Of a stretch of 64,000 bases of DNA, positions 1 to 14,400 are shown one piece after another. Each line of letters starts with the position of its first letter. Position 1 is the first letter of the stretch. Both the position numbers and the translations under genes were made by a program. Origin of the DNA: Rhabditoides inermis (lineage: Eukaryota > Nematoda > Chromadorea > Rhabditida > Rhabditidae); the NCBI GenBank assembly GCA_963966185.1, contig CAWZYM010000089.1:124001-188000 (forward strand), given 5' to 3'. The notes below the pieces were generated by a model. That model was not told where the DNA came from, did no database searches, and was given only the letters and a program-made list of their open reading frames with translations.

Positions 1-3000
1 AAAGTGTCCGTAAGAAGTGTCTGATAGCTAACCTGATTCTTAATCAAGTGTCCGGACACTTCAATGAACCTCAATCAAAAGTCCGAATGATGTGTCCGAA
101 AACTCACCTGAACCTTAATCGACTGTCCGGACACATCACTGGACCTTAATCAAGTGTCCGGACACTTAACTGAACTCCAATAAAGTGTACGGACACTTCA
201 CCAAACCTCATTAAAGTGCCCGTAAATTGTGTCCGATAGCTAACCTGATCATCAATGTCCGGACACTTCACTGAACTTCAATCAAGTGTCAGGACACTTC
301 ACTGAACCTCAATCAAGTGTCTAAATGATGTGTCCGATAACTCACCTGAACCTTAATCCACTGTCCGGACACATCACTGTACCTTAATCAAGTGTCCGGA
401 CACTTTACTGAACTCCAATAAAGTGTACGGACACTTCACTGAACCTCAATCAAGTGTCCGACTGAAGTGTCCGATAGCTAACCTGATCCTTAATGTCCGG
501 ACACTTCACTGAACTTCAATCAAGTGTCCGGACACTTCACTGAACCTCAATCAAAAGTCCGAATGATGTGTCCGAAAACTCACCTGAACCTTAATCGACT
601 GTCCGGACACATCACTGGACCTTAACCAAGTGTCCGTACACTTTACTGAATTCCAATGAAGTGTACGGACACTTCACTAAACCTCATTAAAGTGTCCGTA
701 AGAAGTGTCTGATAGCTAACCTGATTCTTAATCAAGTGTCCGGACACTTCAATGAACCTCAATCAAAAGTCCGAATGATGTGTCCGAAAACTCACCTGAA
801 CCTTAATCGACTGTCCGGACACATCACTGGACCTTAATCAAGTGTCCGGACACTTAACTGAACTCCAATAAAGTGTACGGACACTTCACCAAACCTCATT
901 AAAGTGCCCGTAAAATGTGTCCGATAGATAACCTGATCATTAATGTCCGGACACTTCACTGAACTTCAATCAAGTGTCCGGACACTTCACTGAACTCACC
1001 TGAACCTTAATCGACTGTCCGGACACATCACTGGACCTTAATCAAGTGTCCGGACACTTTACTGAACTCCAATAAAGTGTACATACACTTCACTAAACCT
1101 CATTAAAGTGTCCAGAAGAAGTGCCCGATAGCTCAACTGATCCTCGATCGAGTGTTCGGACACCTCACTGAACCTCAATCAAGTGTCCGACTGAAGTGTC
1201 CGATAGCTAACCTGATCCTTAATCAAGTGTCCGGACACTTCACTGAACCTCAATCAAGTGTCCAAATGGTGTGTCCGATAACTCACCTGAACCTTAATCG
1301 ACTGTCCGGACACATCACTGGACCTTAATCAAGTGTCCGGACACTTTACTGAACTCCAATAAAGTGTACGGACACTTCACTAAACCTCATTAAAGTGTCC
1401 AGAAGAAGTGCCCGATAGCTCAACTGATCCTTGATCGAGTGTCCGGACACTTCACTGAACCTCAATCAAAAGTCCGAATGATGTGTACGAAAACTCACCT
1501 GAACCTTAATCGACTGTCCGGACACATCACTGGACCTTAACCAAGTGTCCGTACACTTCACTGAACCCCAATGAAGTGTACGGACACTTCACCAAACCTC
1601 ATTAAAGTGCCCGGAAGAAGTGTCCGATACCTCACCTGATCCTTAATCAAGTGTCCGGACAGTTCACTGAACCTCAATCAAGTGTCCGAATGATGTGTCC
1701 GATAACTGACCTGAACCTTAATCGACTGTCCGTACACATCACTGGACCTTAATCAAGTGTACAGATACTTCACTGAACCCCAATGAAGTGTACGGACACT
1801 TCACCAAATCTCATTAAAGTGCCCGGAAGAAGTGTCCGATAGCTAACTTGATTTTCAATCAAGTGTCCGGACACTTCACTGAACCTCAATCAAGTGTCCG
1901 AATGATGTGTCCGAAAACTCACCTGAACCTTAATCGACTGTCCGGACACATCACTGGACCTTAATCAAGTGTCCGGACACTTTACTGAACTCCAATAAAG
2001 TGTACGGACACTTCACTAAACCTCATTAAAGTGTCCAGAAGAAGTGCCCGATAGCTCAACTGATCCTTGATCGAGTGTCCGGACACTTCACTGAACCTCA
2101 ATCAAAAGTCCGAATGATGTGTACGAAAACTCACCTGAACCTTAATCGACTGTCCGGACACATCACTGGACCTTAACCAAGTGTCCGTACACTTCACTGA
2201 ACCCCAATGAAGTGTACGGACACTTCACCAAACCTCATTAAAGTGCCCGGAAGAAGTGTCCGATACCTCACCTGATCCTTAATCAAGTGTCCGGACAGTT
2301 CACTGAACCTCAATCAAGTGTCCGAATGATGTGTCCGATAACTGACCTAAACCTTAATCGACTGTCCGGACACATCACTGGACCTTAACCAAGTGTCCGT
2401 ACACTTTACTGAATTCCAATGAAGTGTACGGACATTTCACTAAACTTTATTTAAGTGTCCGGAAGAAGTGCCCGATAGCTCAACTGATCCTCGATCGAGT
2501 GTCCGGACACTTCACTGAACCTCAATCAAAAGTCCGAATGATGTGTTAGAAAACTCACCTGAACCTTAATCGACTGTCCGGACACATCACTGGACCTTAA
2601 CCAAGTGTCCGTACACTTTACTGAATTCCAATGAAGTGTACGGACACTTCACTAAACCTCATTAAAGTGTCCGTAAGAAGTGTCTGATAGCTAACCTGAT
2701 TCTTAATCAAGTGTCCGGACACTTCAATGAACCTCAATCAAAAGTCCGAATGATGTGTCCGAAAACTCACCTGAACCTTAATCGACTGTCCGGACACATC
2801 ACTGGACCTTAATCAAGTGTCCGGACACTTAACTGAACTCCAATAAAGTGTACGGACACTTCACCAAACCTCATTAAAGTGCCCGTAAATTGTGTCCGAT
2901 AGCTAACCTGATCATCAATGTCCGGACACTTCACTGAACTTCAATCAAGTGTCAGGACACTTCACTGAACCTCAATCAAGTGTCTAAATGATGTGTCCGA

Positions 3001-5326
3001 TAACTCACCTGAACCTTAATCCACTGTCCGGACACATCACTGTACCTTAATCAAGTGTCCGGACACTTTACTGAACTCCAATAAAGTGTACGGACACTTC
3101 ACTGAACCTCAATCAAGTGTCCGACTGAAGTGTCCGATAGCTAACCTGATCCTTAATGTCCGGACACTTCACTGAACTTCAATCAAGTGTCCGGACACTT
3201 CACTGAACCTCAATCAAAAGTCCGAATGATGTGTCCGAAAACTCACCTGAACCTTAATCGACTGTCCGGACACATCACTGGACCTTAACCAAGTGTCCGT
3301 ACACTTTACTGAATTCCAATGAAGTGTACGGACACTTCACTAAACCTCATTAAAGTGTCCGTAAGAAGTGTCTGATAGCTAACCTGATTCTTAATCAAGT
3401 GTCCGGACACTTCAATGAACCTCAATCAAAAGTCCGAATGATGTGTCCGAAAACTCACCTGAACCTTAATCGACTGTCCGGACACATCACTGGACCTTAA
3501 TCAAGTGTCCGGACACTTAACTGAACTCCAATAAAGTGTACGGACACTTCACCAAACCTCATTAAAGTGCCCGTAAAATGTGTCCGATAGATAACCTGAT
3601 CATTAATGTCCGGACACTTCACTGAACTTCAATCAAGTGTCCGGACACTTCACTGAACTCACCTGAACCTTAATCGACTGTCCGGACACATCACTGGACC
3701 TTAATCAAGTGTCCGGACACTTTACTGAACTCCAATAAAGTGTACATACACTTCACTAAACCTCATTAAAGTGTCCAGAAGAAGTGCCCGATAGCTCAAC
3801 TGATCCTCGATCGAGTGTTCGGACACCTCACTGAACCTCAATCAAGTGTCCGACTGAAGTGTCCGATAGCTAACCTGATCCTTAATCAAGTGTCCGGACA
3901 CTTCACTGAACCTCAATCAAGTGTCCAAATGGTGTGTCCGATAACTCACCTGAACCTTAATCGACTGTCCGGACACATCACTGGACCTTAATCAAGTGTC
4001 CGGACACTTTACTGAACTCCAATAAAGTGTACGGACACTTCACTAAACCTCATTAAAGTGTCCAGAAGAAGTGCCCGATAGCTCAACTGATCCTTGATCG
4101 AGTGTCCGGACACTTCACTGAACCTCAATCAAAAGTCCGAATGATGTGTACGAAAACTCACCTGAACCTTAATCGACTGTCCGGACACATCACTGGACCT
4201 TAACCAAGTGTCCGTACACTTCACTGAACCCCAATGAAGTGTACGGACACTTCACCAAACCTCATTAAAGTGCCCGGAAGAAGTGTCCGATACCTCACCT
4301 GATCCTTAATCAAGTGTCCGGACAGTTCACTGAACCTCAATCAAGTGTCCGAATGATGTGTCCGATAACTGACCTGAACCTTAATCGACTGTCCGTACAC
4401 ATCACTGGACCTTAATCAAGTGTACAGATACTTCACTGAACCCCAATGAAGTGTACGGACACTTCACCAAATCTCATTAAAGTGCCCGGAAGAAGTGTCC
4501 GATAGCTAACTTGATTTTCAATCAAGTGTCCGGACACTTCACTGAACCTCAATCAAGTGTCCGAATGATGTGTCCGAAAACTCACCTGAACCTTAATCGA
4601 CTGTGCGGACACATCACTGGACCTTAATCAAGTGTACAGATACTTCACTGAACCCCAATGAAGTGTACGGACACTTCACCAAACTTCATTAAAGTGCCCG
4701 TAAAAAGTGTCCGATAGCTAACCTGATCCTTAATGTCCGGACACTTCACTGAACCTCAATCAAGTGTCCAAATGATGTGTCCGATAACTGACCTGAACCT
4801 TAATCGACTGTCCGGACACATCACTGGACCTTAATCAAGTGTCCGAACACTTTACTGAATTCCAATGAAGTGTACGGACACTTCACTAAACCTCATTAAA
4901 GTGTCCAGAAGAAGTGCCCGATAGCTAACTTGATTCTTAATCAAGTGTCCGGACACTTCACTGAACCTCAATCAAGTGTCCAAATGATGTGTCCAAAAAC
5001 TCACCTGAACCTTAATCGACTGTCCGTACACATCACTGGACCTTAATCAAGTGTACAGATACTTCACTGAACCCCAATGAAGTGTACGGACACTTCACCA
5101 AACCTCATTAAAGTGCCCGGAAGAAGTGTCCGATACCTCACCTGATCCTTAATCAAGTGTCCGGACAGTTCACTGAACCTCAATCAAGTGTCCGAATGAT
5201 GTGTCCGATAACTGACCTAAACCTTAATCGACTGTCCGGACACATCGCTGGACCTTAACCAAGTGTCCGTACACCTTACTGAATTCCAATGAAGTGTACG
5301 GACATTTCACTAAACTTTGTTTAAGT
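1..5326 (+). repeat. Region 1: super-repeat with 2663-bp offset
   Basis: Bases 1-1972 recur at 2664-4635 at offset 2663, with shared unusual variants: GTCAGGACAC, AAATTGTGTCC, GATAGATAACC, TGTACATACA at 1078 and 3741, and AGTGTTCGGACACC. The match ends where copy 1 has GTCCGGACAC and copy 2 has GTACAGATAC. A further 688-bp offset links 1 and 689 over about 200 bp before they diverge (AAATTGTG against AAAATGTG). At least one base differs: position 4605 is G where the other copy has C. No gene is visible. Confidence 0.85.
1543..1589 (+). repeat. Perfect 18-bp inverted repeat with 11-nt loop (D-E pair)
   Basis: The left arm at 1543-1560 reads AAGTGTCCGTACACTTCA. The right arm at 1572-1589 reads TGAAGTGTACGGACACTT, its exact reverse complement. 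The loop is CTGAACCCCAA. The same arrangement recurs wherever a GTCCGTACACTTCACTG D monomer precedes a GTACGGACAC E monomer, for example starting near 4206, 8312 and 10662. Confidence 0.88.
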
Positions 5327-8300
5327 GTCCGGAAGAAGTGTCCGATAGCTCACCTGATCCTTAATCAAGTGTCCGGACAGTTCACTGAACCTCAATCAAG
5401 TGTCCGACTGAAGTGTCCGATAGCTAACCTGATCCTTAATCGACTGTCCGGACACATCACTGGACCCTAACCAAGTGTCCGTACACGTTACTGAATTCCA
5501 ATGAAGTGTACGGACATTTCACTAAACTTTATTTAAGTGTCCTGAAGAAGTGTCCGATAGCTCACCTGATCCTTAATCGAGTGTCCGGACACCTCACTGA
5601 ACCTCAATCAAGTGTCCGACTGAAGTGTCCGATAGCTAACCTGATCCTTAATCAAGTGTCCGGACACTTCACTGAACCTCAATCAAGTGTCCAAATGGTG
5701 TGTCCGATAACTCACCTGAACCTTAATCGACTGTCCGGACACATCACTGGACCTTAATCAAGTGTCCGGACACTTTACTGAACTCCAATAAAGTGTACAT
5801 ACACTTCACTAAACCTCATTAAAGTGTCCAGAAGAAGTGCCCGATAGCTCAACTGATCCTCGATCGAGTGTTCGGACACCTCACTGAACCTCAATCAAGT
5901 GTCCGACTGAAGTGTCCGATAGCTAACCTGATCCTTAATCAAGTGTCCGGACACTTCACTGAACCTCAATCAAGTGTCCAAATGGTGTGTCCGATAACTC
6001 ACCTGAACCTTAATCGACTGTCCGGACACATCACTGGACCTTAATCAAGTGTCCGGACACTTTACTGAACTCCAATAAAGTGTACGGACACTTCACTAAA
6101 CCTCATTAAAGTGTCCAGAAGAAGTGCCCGATAGCTCAACTGATCCTTGATCGAGTGTCCGGACACTTCACTGAACCTCAATCAAAAGTCCGAATGATGT
6201 GTACGAAAACTCACCTGAACCTTAATCGACTGTCCGGACACATCACTGGACCTTAACCAAGTGCCCGTACACTTCACTGAACCCCAATGAAGTGTACGGA
6301 CACTTCACCAAACCTCATTAAAGTGCCCGGAAGAAGTGTCCGATACCTCACCTGATCCTTAATCAAGTGTCCGGACAGTTCACTGAACCTCAATCAAGTG
6401 TCCGAATGATGTGTCCGATAACTGACCTGAACCTTAATCGACTGTCCGTACACATCACTGGACCTTAATCAAGTGTACAGATACTTCACTGAACCCCAAT
6501 GAAGTGTACGGACACTTCACCAAATCTCATTAAAGTGCCCGGAAGAAGTGTCCGATAGCTAACTTGATTTTCAATCAAGTGTCCGGACACTTCACTGAAC
6601 CTCAATCAAGTGTCCGAATGATGTGTCCGAAAACTCACCTGAACCTTAATCGACTGTGCGGACACATCACTGGACCTTAATCAAGTGTACAGATACTTCA
6701 CTGAACCCCAATGAAGTGTACGGACACTTCACCAAACTTCATTAAAGTGCCCGTAAAAAGTGTCCGATAGCTAACCTGATCCTTAATGTCCGGACACTTC
6801 ACTGAACCTCAATCAAGTGTCCAAATGATGTGTCCGATAACTGACCTGAACCTTAATCGACTGTCCGGACACATCACTGGACCTTAATCAAGTGTCCGAA
6901 CACTTTACTGAATTCCAATGAAGTGTACGGACACTTCACTAAACCTCATTAAAGTGTCCAGAAGAAGTGCCCGATAGCTAACTTGATTCTTAATCAAGTG
7001 TCCGGACACTTCACTGAACCTCAATCAAGTGTCCAAATGATGTGTCCAAAAACTCACCTGAACCTTAATCGACTGTCCGTACACATCACTGGACCTTAAT
7101 CAAGTGTACAGATACTTCACTGAACCCCAATGAAGTGTACGGACACTTCACCAAACCTCATTAAAGTGCCCGGAAGAAGTGTCCGATACCTCACCTGATC
7201 CTTAATCAAGTGTCCGGACAGTTCACTGAACCTCAATCAAGTGTCCGAATGATGTGTCCGATAACTGACCTAAACCTTAATCGACTGTCCGGACACATCG
7301 CTGGACCTTAACCAAGTGTCCGTACACCTTACTGAATTCCAATGAAGTGTACGGACATTTCACTAAACTTTGTTTAAGTGTCCGGAAGAAGTGTCCGATA
7401 GCTCACCTGATCCTTAATCAAGTGTCCGGACAGTTCACTGAACCTCAATCAAGTGTCCGACTGAAGTGTCCGATAGCTAACCTGATCCTTAATCGACTGT
7501 CCGGACACATCACTGGACCCTAACCAAGTGTCCGTACACTTTACTGAATTCCAATGAAGTGTACGGACATTTCACTAAACTTTATTTAAGTGTCCGGAAG
7601 AAGTGTCCGATAGCTCACCTGATCCTTAATCGAGTGTCCGGACACCTCACTGAACCTCAATCAAGTGTCCGACTGAAGTGTCCGATAGCTAACCTGATCC
7701 TTAATCAAGTGTCCGGACACTTCACTGAACCTCAATCAAGTGTCCAAATGGTGTGTCCGATAACTCACCTGAACCTTAATCGACTGTCCGGACACATCAC
7801 TGGACCTTAATCAAGTGTCCGGGCACTTTACTGAACTCCAATAAAGTGTACATACACTTCACTAAACCTCATTAAAGTGTCCAGAAGAAGTGCCCGATAG
7901 CTCAACTGATCCTCGATCGAGTGTTCGGACACCTCACTGAACCTCAATCAAGTGTCCGACTGAAGTGTCCGATAGCTAACCTGATCCTTAATCAAGTGTC
8001 CGGACACTTCACTGAACCTCAATCAAGTGTCCAAATGGTGTGTCCGATAACTCACCTGAACCTTAATCGACTGTCCGGACACATCACTGGACCTTAATCA
8101 AGTGTCCGGACACTTTACTGAACTCCAATAAAGTGTACGGACACTTCACTAAACCTCATTAAAGTGTCCAGAAGAAGTGCCCGATAGCTCAACTGATCCT
8201 TGATCGAGTGTCCGGACACTTCACTGAACCTCAATCAAAAGTCCGAATGATGTGTACGAAAACTCACCTGAACCTTAATCGACTGTCCGGACACATCACT

Positions 8301-8481
8301 GGACCTTAACCAAGTGTCCGTACACTTCACTGAACCCCAATGAAGTGTACGGACACTTCACCAAACCTCATTAAAGTGCCCGGAAGAAGTGTCCGATACC
8401 TCACCTGATCCTTAATCAAGTGTCCGGACAGTTCACTGAACCTCAATCAAGTGTCCGAATGATGTGTCCGATAACTGACCT
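3656..8481 (+). repeat. Region 2: about 2.35 tandem copies of a 2053-bp super-repeat
   Basis: Sequence 3656-6428 matches 5709-8481 at a constant offset of 2053 bp. Proof markers are CTGTGCGGAC at 4601 and 6654, TGTACATACA at 3741 and 5794, and the ACTTTGTTTAAG form near 5314 and 7367. Because the match is longer than the period this is a true tandem, not an isolated duplication. Small differences include CCTGAAG/CCGGAAG at about 5542/7595 and GTGCCCGTACAC near 6261. It overlaps Region 1 on the left. Confidence 0.83.
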
Positions 8482-11400
8482 AAACCTTAATCGACTGTCC
8501 GGACACATCACTGGACCTTAACCAAGTGTCCGTACACTTTACTGAATTCCAATGAAGTGTACGGACATTTCACTAAACTTTATTTAAGTGTCCGGAAGAA
8601 GTGTCCGATAGCTCACCTGATCCTTAATCAAGTGTCCGGACAGTTCACTGAACCTCAATCAAGTGTCCGACTGAAGTGTCCGATAGCTAACTTGATCCTT
8701 AATCGACTGTCCGGACACATCACTGGACCCTAACCAAGTGTCCGTACACTTTACTGAATTCCAATGAAGTGTACGGACATTTCACTAAACTTTATTTAAG
8801 TGTCCGGAAGAAGTGTCCGATAGCTCACCTGATCCTTAATCGAGTGTCCGGACACCTCACTGAACCTCAATCAAGTGTCCGACTGAAGTGTCCGATAGCT
8901 AACCTGATCCTTAATCAAGTGTCCGGACACTTCACTGAACCTCAATCAAGTGTCCAAATGGTGTGTCCGATAACTCACCTGAACCTTAATCGACTGTCCG
9001 GACACATCACTGGACCTTAATCAAGTGTCCGGACACTTTACTGAACTCCAATAAAGTGTACGGACACTTCACTAAACCTCATTAAAGTGTCCAGAAGAAG
9101 TGCCCGATAGCTCAACTGATCCTCGATCGAGTGTCCGGACACTTCACTGAACCTCAATCAAGTGTCCAAATGGTGTGTCCGATAACTCACCTGAACCTTA
9201 ATCGACTGTCCGGACACATCACTGGACCTTAATCAAGTGTCCGGACACTTTACTGAACTCCAATAAAGTGTACGGACACTTCACTAAACCTCATTAAAGT
9301 GTCCAGAAGAAGTGCCCGATAGCTCAACTGATCCTCGATCGAGTGTCCGGACACTTCACTGAACCTCAATCAAGTGTCCGAATGATGTGTCCGAAAACTC
9401 ACCTGAACCTTAATCGACTGTCCGGACACATCACTGGACCTTAATCAAGTGTACAGATACTTCACTGAACCCCAATGAAGTGTACGGACACTTCACCAAA
9501 CTTCATTAAAGTGCCCGTAAAAAGTGTCCGATAGCTAACCTGATCCTTAATGTCCGGACACTTCACTGAACCTCAATCAAGTGTCCAAATGATGTGTCCG
9601 ATAACTGACCTGAACCTTAATCGACTGTCCGGACACATCGCTGGACCTTAACCAAGTGTCCGTACACCTTACTGAATTCCAATGAAGTGTACGGACATTT
9701 CACTAAACTTTGTTTAAGTGTCCGGAAGAAGTGTCCGATAGCTCACCTGATCCTTAATCAAGTGTCCGGACAGTTCACTGAACCTCAATCAAGTGTCCGA
9801 CTGAAGTGTCCGATAGCTAACCTGATCCTTAATCGACTGTCCGGACACATCACTGGACCCTAACCAAGTGTCCGTACACGTTACTGAATTGCAATGAAGT
9901 GTACGGACATTTCACTAAACTTTATTTAAGTGTCCGGAAGAAGTGTCCGATAGCTCACCTGATCCTTAATCGAGTGTCCGGACACCTCACTGAACCTCAA
10001 TCAAGTGTCCGACTGAAGTGTCCGATAGCTAACCTGATCCTTAATCAAGTGTCCGGACAGTTCACTGAACCTCAATCAAGTGTCCAAATGGTGTGTCCGA
10101 TAACTCACCTGAACCTTAATCGACTGTCCGGACACATCACTGGACCTTAATCAAGTGTCCGGACACTTTACTGAACTCCAATAAAGTGTACATACACTTC
10201 ACTAAACCTCATTAAAGTGTCCAGAAGAAGTGCCCGATAGCTCAACTGATCCTCGATCGAGTGTTCGGACACCTCACTGAACCTCAATCAAGTGTCCGAC
10301 TGAAGTGTCCGATAGCTAACCTGATCCTTAATCAAGTGTCCGGACACTTCACTGAACCTCAATCAAGTGTCCAAATGGTGTGTCCGATAACTCACCTGAA
10401 CCTTAATCGACTGTCCGGACACATCACTGGACCTTAATCAAGTGTCCGGACACTTTACTGAACTCCAATAAAGTGTACGGACACTTCACTAAACCTCATT
10501 AAAGTGTCCAGAAGAAGTGCCCGATAGCTCAACTGATCCTTGATCGAGTGTCCGGACACTTCACTGAACCTCAATCAAAAGTCCGAATGATGTGTACGAA
10601 AACTCACCTGAACCTTAATCGACTGTCCGGACACATCACTGGACCTTAACCAAGTGTCCGTACACTTCACTGAACCCCAATGAAGTGTACGGACACTTCA
10701 CCAAACCTCATTAAAGTGCCCGGAAGAAGTGTCCGATACCTCACCTGATCCTTAATCAAGTGTCCGGACAGTTCACTGAACCTCAATCAAGTGTCCGAAT
10801 GATGTGTCCGATAACTGACCTAAACCTTAATCGACTGTCCGGACACATCACTGGACCTTAACCAAGTGTCCGTACACCTTACTGAATTCCAATGAAGTGT
10901 ACGGACATTTCACTAAACTTTGTTTAAGTGTCCGGAAGAAGTGTCCGATAGCTCCCCTGATCCTTAATCAAGTGTCCGGACAGTTCACTGAACCTCAATC
11001 AAGTGTCCGACTGAAGTGTCCGATAGCTAACCTGATCCTTAATCGACTGTCCGGACACATCACTGGACCCTAACCAAGTGTCCGTACACTTTACTGAATT
11101 CCAATGAAGTGTACGGACATTTCACTAAACTTTATTTAAGTGTCCGGAAGAAGTGTCCGATAGCTCACCTGATCCTTAATCGAGTGTCCGGACACCTCAC
11201 TGAACCTCAATCAAGTGTCCGACTGAAGTGTCCGATAGCTAACCTGATCCTTAATCAAGTGTCCGGACACTTCACTGAACCTCAATCAAGTGTCCAAATG
11301 GTGTGTCCGATAACTCACCTGAACCTTAATCGACTGTCCGGACATATCACTGGACCTTAATCAAGTGTCCGGACACTTTACTGAACTCCAATAAAGTGTA

Positions 11401-14400
11401 CATACACTTCACTAAACCTCATTAAAGTGTCCAGAAGAAGTGCCCGATAGCTCAACTGATCCTCGATCGAGTGTTCGGACACCTCACTGAACCTCAATCA
11501 AGTGTCCGACTGAAGTGTCCGATAGCTAACCTGATCCTTAATCAAGTGTCCGGACACTTCACTGAACCTCAATCAAGTGTCCAAATGGTGTGTCCGATAA
11601 CTCACCTGAACCTTAATCGACTGTCCGGACACATCACTGGACCTTAATCAAGTGTCCGGACACTTTACTGAACTCCAATAAAGTGTACGGACACTTCACT
11701 AAACCTCATTAAAGTGTCCAGAAGAAGTGCCCGATAGCTCAACTGATCCTTGATCGAGTGTCCGGACACTTCACTGAACCTCAATCAAAAGTCCGAATGA
11801 TGTGTACGAAAACTCACCTGAACCTTAATCGACTGTCCGGACACATCACTGGACCTTAACCAAGTGTCCGTACACTTCACTGAACCCCAATGAAGTGTAC
11901 GGACACTTCACCAAACCTCATTAAAGTGCCCGGAAGAAGTGTCCGATACCTCACCTGATCCTTAATCAAGTGTCCGGACAGTTCACTGAACCTCAATCAA
12001 GTGTCCGAATGATGTGTCCGATAACTGACCTAAACCTTAATCGACTGTCCGGACACATCACTGGACCTTAACCAAGTGTCCGTACACTTTACTGAATTCC
12101 AATGAAGTGTACGGACATTTCACTAAACTTTATTTAAGTGTCCGGAAGAAGTGTCCGATAGCTCACCTGATCCTTAATCAAGTGTCCGGACAGTTCACTG
12201 AACCTCAATCAAGTGTCCGACTGAAGTGTCCGATAGCTAACTTGATCCTTAATCGACTGTCCGGACACATCACTGGACCCTAACCAAGTGTCCGTACACT
12301 TTACTGAATTCCAATGAAGTGTACGGACATTTCACTAAACTTTATTTAAGTGTCCGGAAGAAGTGTCCGATAGCTCACCTGATCCTTAATCGAGTGTCCG
12401 GACACCTCACTGAACCTCAATCAAGTGTCCGACTGAAGTGTCCGATAGCTAACCTGATCCTTAATCAAGTGTCCGGACACTTCACTGAACCTCAATCAAG
12501 TGTCCAAATGGTGTGTCCGATAACTCACCTGAACCTTAATCGACTGTCCGGACACATCACTGGACCTTAATCAAGTGTCCGGACACTTTACTGAACTCCA
12601 ATAAAGTGTACGGACACTTCACTAAACCTCATTAAAGTGTCCAGAAGAAGTGCCCGATAGCTCAACTGATCCTCGATCGAGTGTCCGGACACTTCACTGA
12701 ACCTCAATCAAGTGTCCAAATGGTGTGTCCGATAACTCACCTGAACCTTAATCGACTGTCCGGACACATCACTGGACCTTAATCAAGTGTCCGGACACTT
12801 TACTGAACTCCAATAAAGTGTACGGACACTTCACTAAACCTCATTAAAGTGTCCAGAAGAAGTGCCCGATAGCTCAACTGATCCTCGATCGAGTGTCCGG
12901 ACACTTCACTGAACCTCAATCAAGTGTCCGAATGATGTGTCCGAAAACTCACCTGAACCTTAATCGACTGTCCGGACACATCACTGGACCTTAATCAAGT
13001 GTACAGATACTTCACTGAACCCCAATGAAGTGTACGGACACTTCACCAAACTTCATTAAAGTGCCCGTAAAAAGTGTCCGATAGCTAACCTGATCCTTAA
13101 TGTCCGGACACTTCACTGAACCTCAATCAAGTGTCCAAATGATGTGTCCGATAACTGACCTGAACCTTAATCGACTGTCCGGACACATCACTGGACCTTA
13201 ATCAAGTGTCCGAACACTTTACTGAATTCCAATGAAGTGTACGGACACTTCACTAAACCTCATTAAAGTGTCCAGAAGAAGTGCCCGATAGCTAACTTGA
13301 TTCTTAATCAAGTGTCCGGACACTTCACTGAACCTCAATCAAGTGTCCAAATGATGTGTCCAAAAACTCACCTGAACCTTAATCGACTGTCCGTACACAT
13401 CACTGGACCTTAATCAAGTGTACAGATACTTCACTGAACCCCAATGAAGTGTACGGACACTTCACCAAACCTCATTAAAGTGCCCGGAAGAAGTGTCCGA
13501 TACCTCACCTGATCCTTAATCAAGTGTCCGGACAGTTCACTGAACCTCAATCAAGTGTCCGAATGATGTGTCCGATAACTGACCTAAACCTTAATCGACT
13601 GTCCGGACACATCGCTGGACCTTAACCAAGTGTCCGTACACGTTACTGAATTGCAATGAAGTGTACGGACATTTCACTAAACTTTATTTAAGTGTCCGGA
13701 AGAAGTGTCCGATAGCTCACCTGATCCTTAATCGAGTGTCCGGACACCTCACTGAACCTCAATCAAGTGTCCGACTGAAGTGTCCGATAGCTAACCTGAT
13801 CCTTAATCAAGTGTCCGGACACTTCACTGAACCTCAATCAAGTGTCCAAATGGTGTGTCCGATAACTCACCTGAACCTTAATCGACTGTCCGGACACATC
13901 ACTGGACCTTAATCAAGTGTCCGGACACTTTACTGAACTCCAATAAAGTGTACGGACACTTCACTAAACCTCATTAAAGTGTCCAGAAGAAGTGCCCGAT
14001 AGCTCAACTGATCCTTGATCGAGTGTCCGGACACTTCACTGAACCTCAATCAAAAGTCCGAATGATGTGTACGAAAACTCACCTGAACCTTAATCGACTG
14101 TCCGGACACATCACTGGACCTTAACCAAGTGTCCGTACACTTCACTGAACCCCAATGAAGTGTACGGACACTTCACCAAACCTCATTAAAGTGCCCGGAA
14201 GAAGTGTCCGATACCTCACCTGATCCTTAATCAAGTGTCCGGACAGTTCACTGAACCTCAATCAAGTGTCCGAATGATGTGTCCGATAACTGACCTAAAC
14301 CTTAATCGACTGTCCGGACACATCGCTGGACCTTAACCAAGTGTCCGTACACCTTACTGAATTCCAATGAAGTGTACGGACATTTCACTAAACTTTGTTT

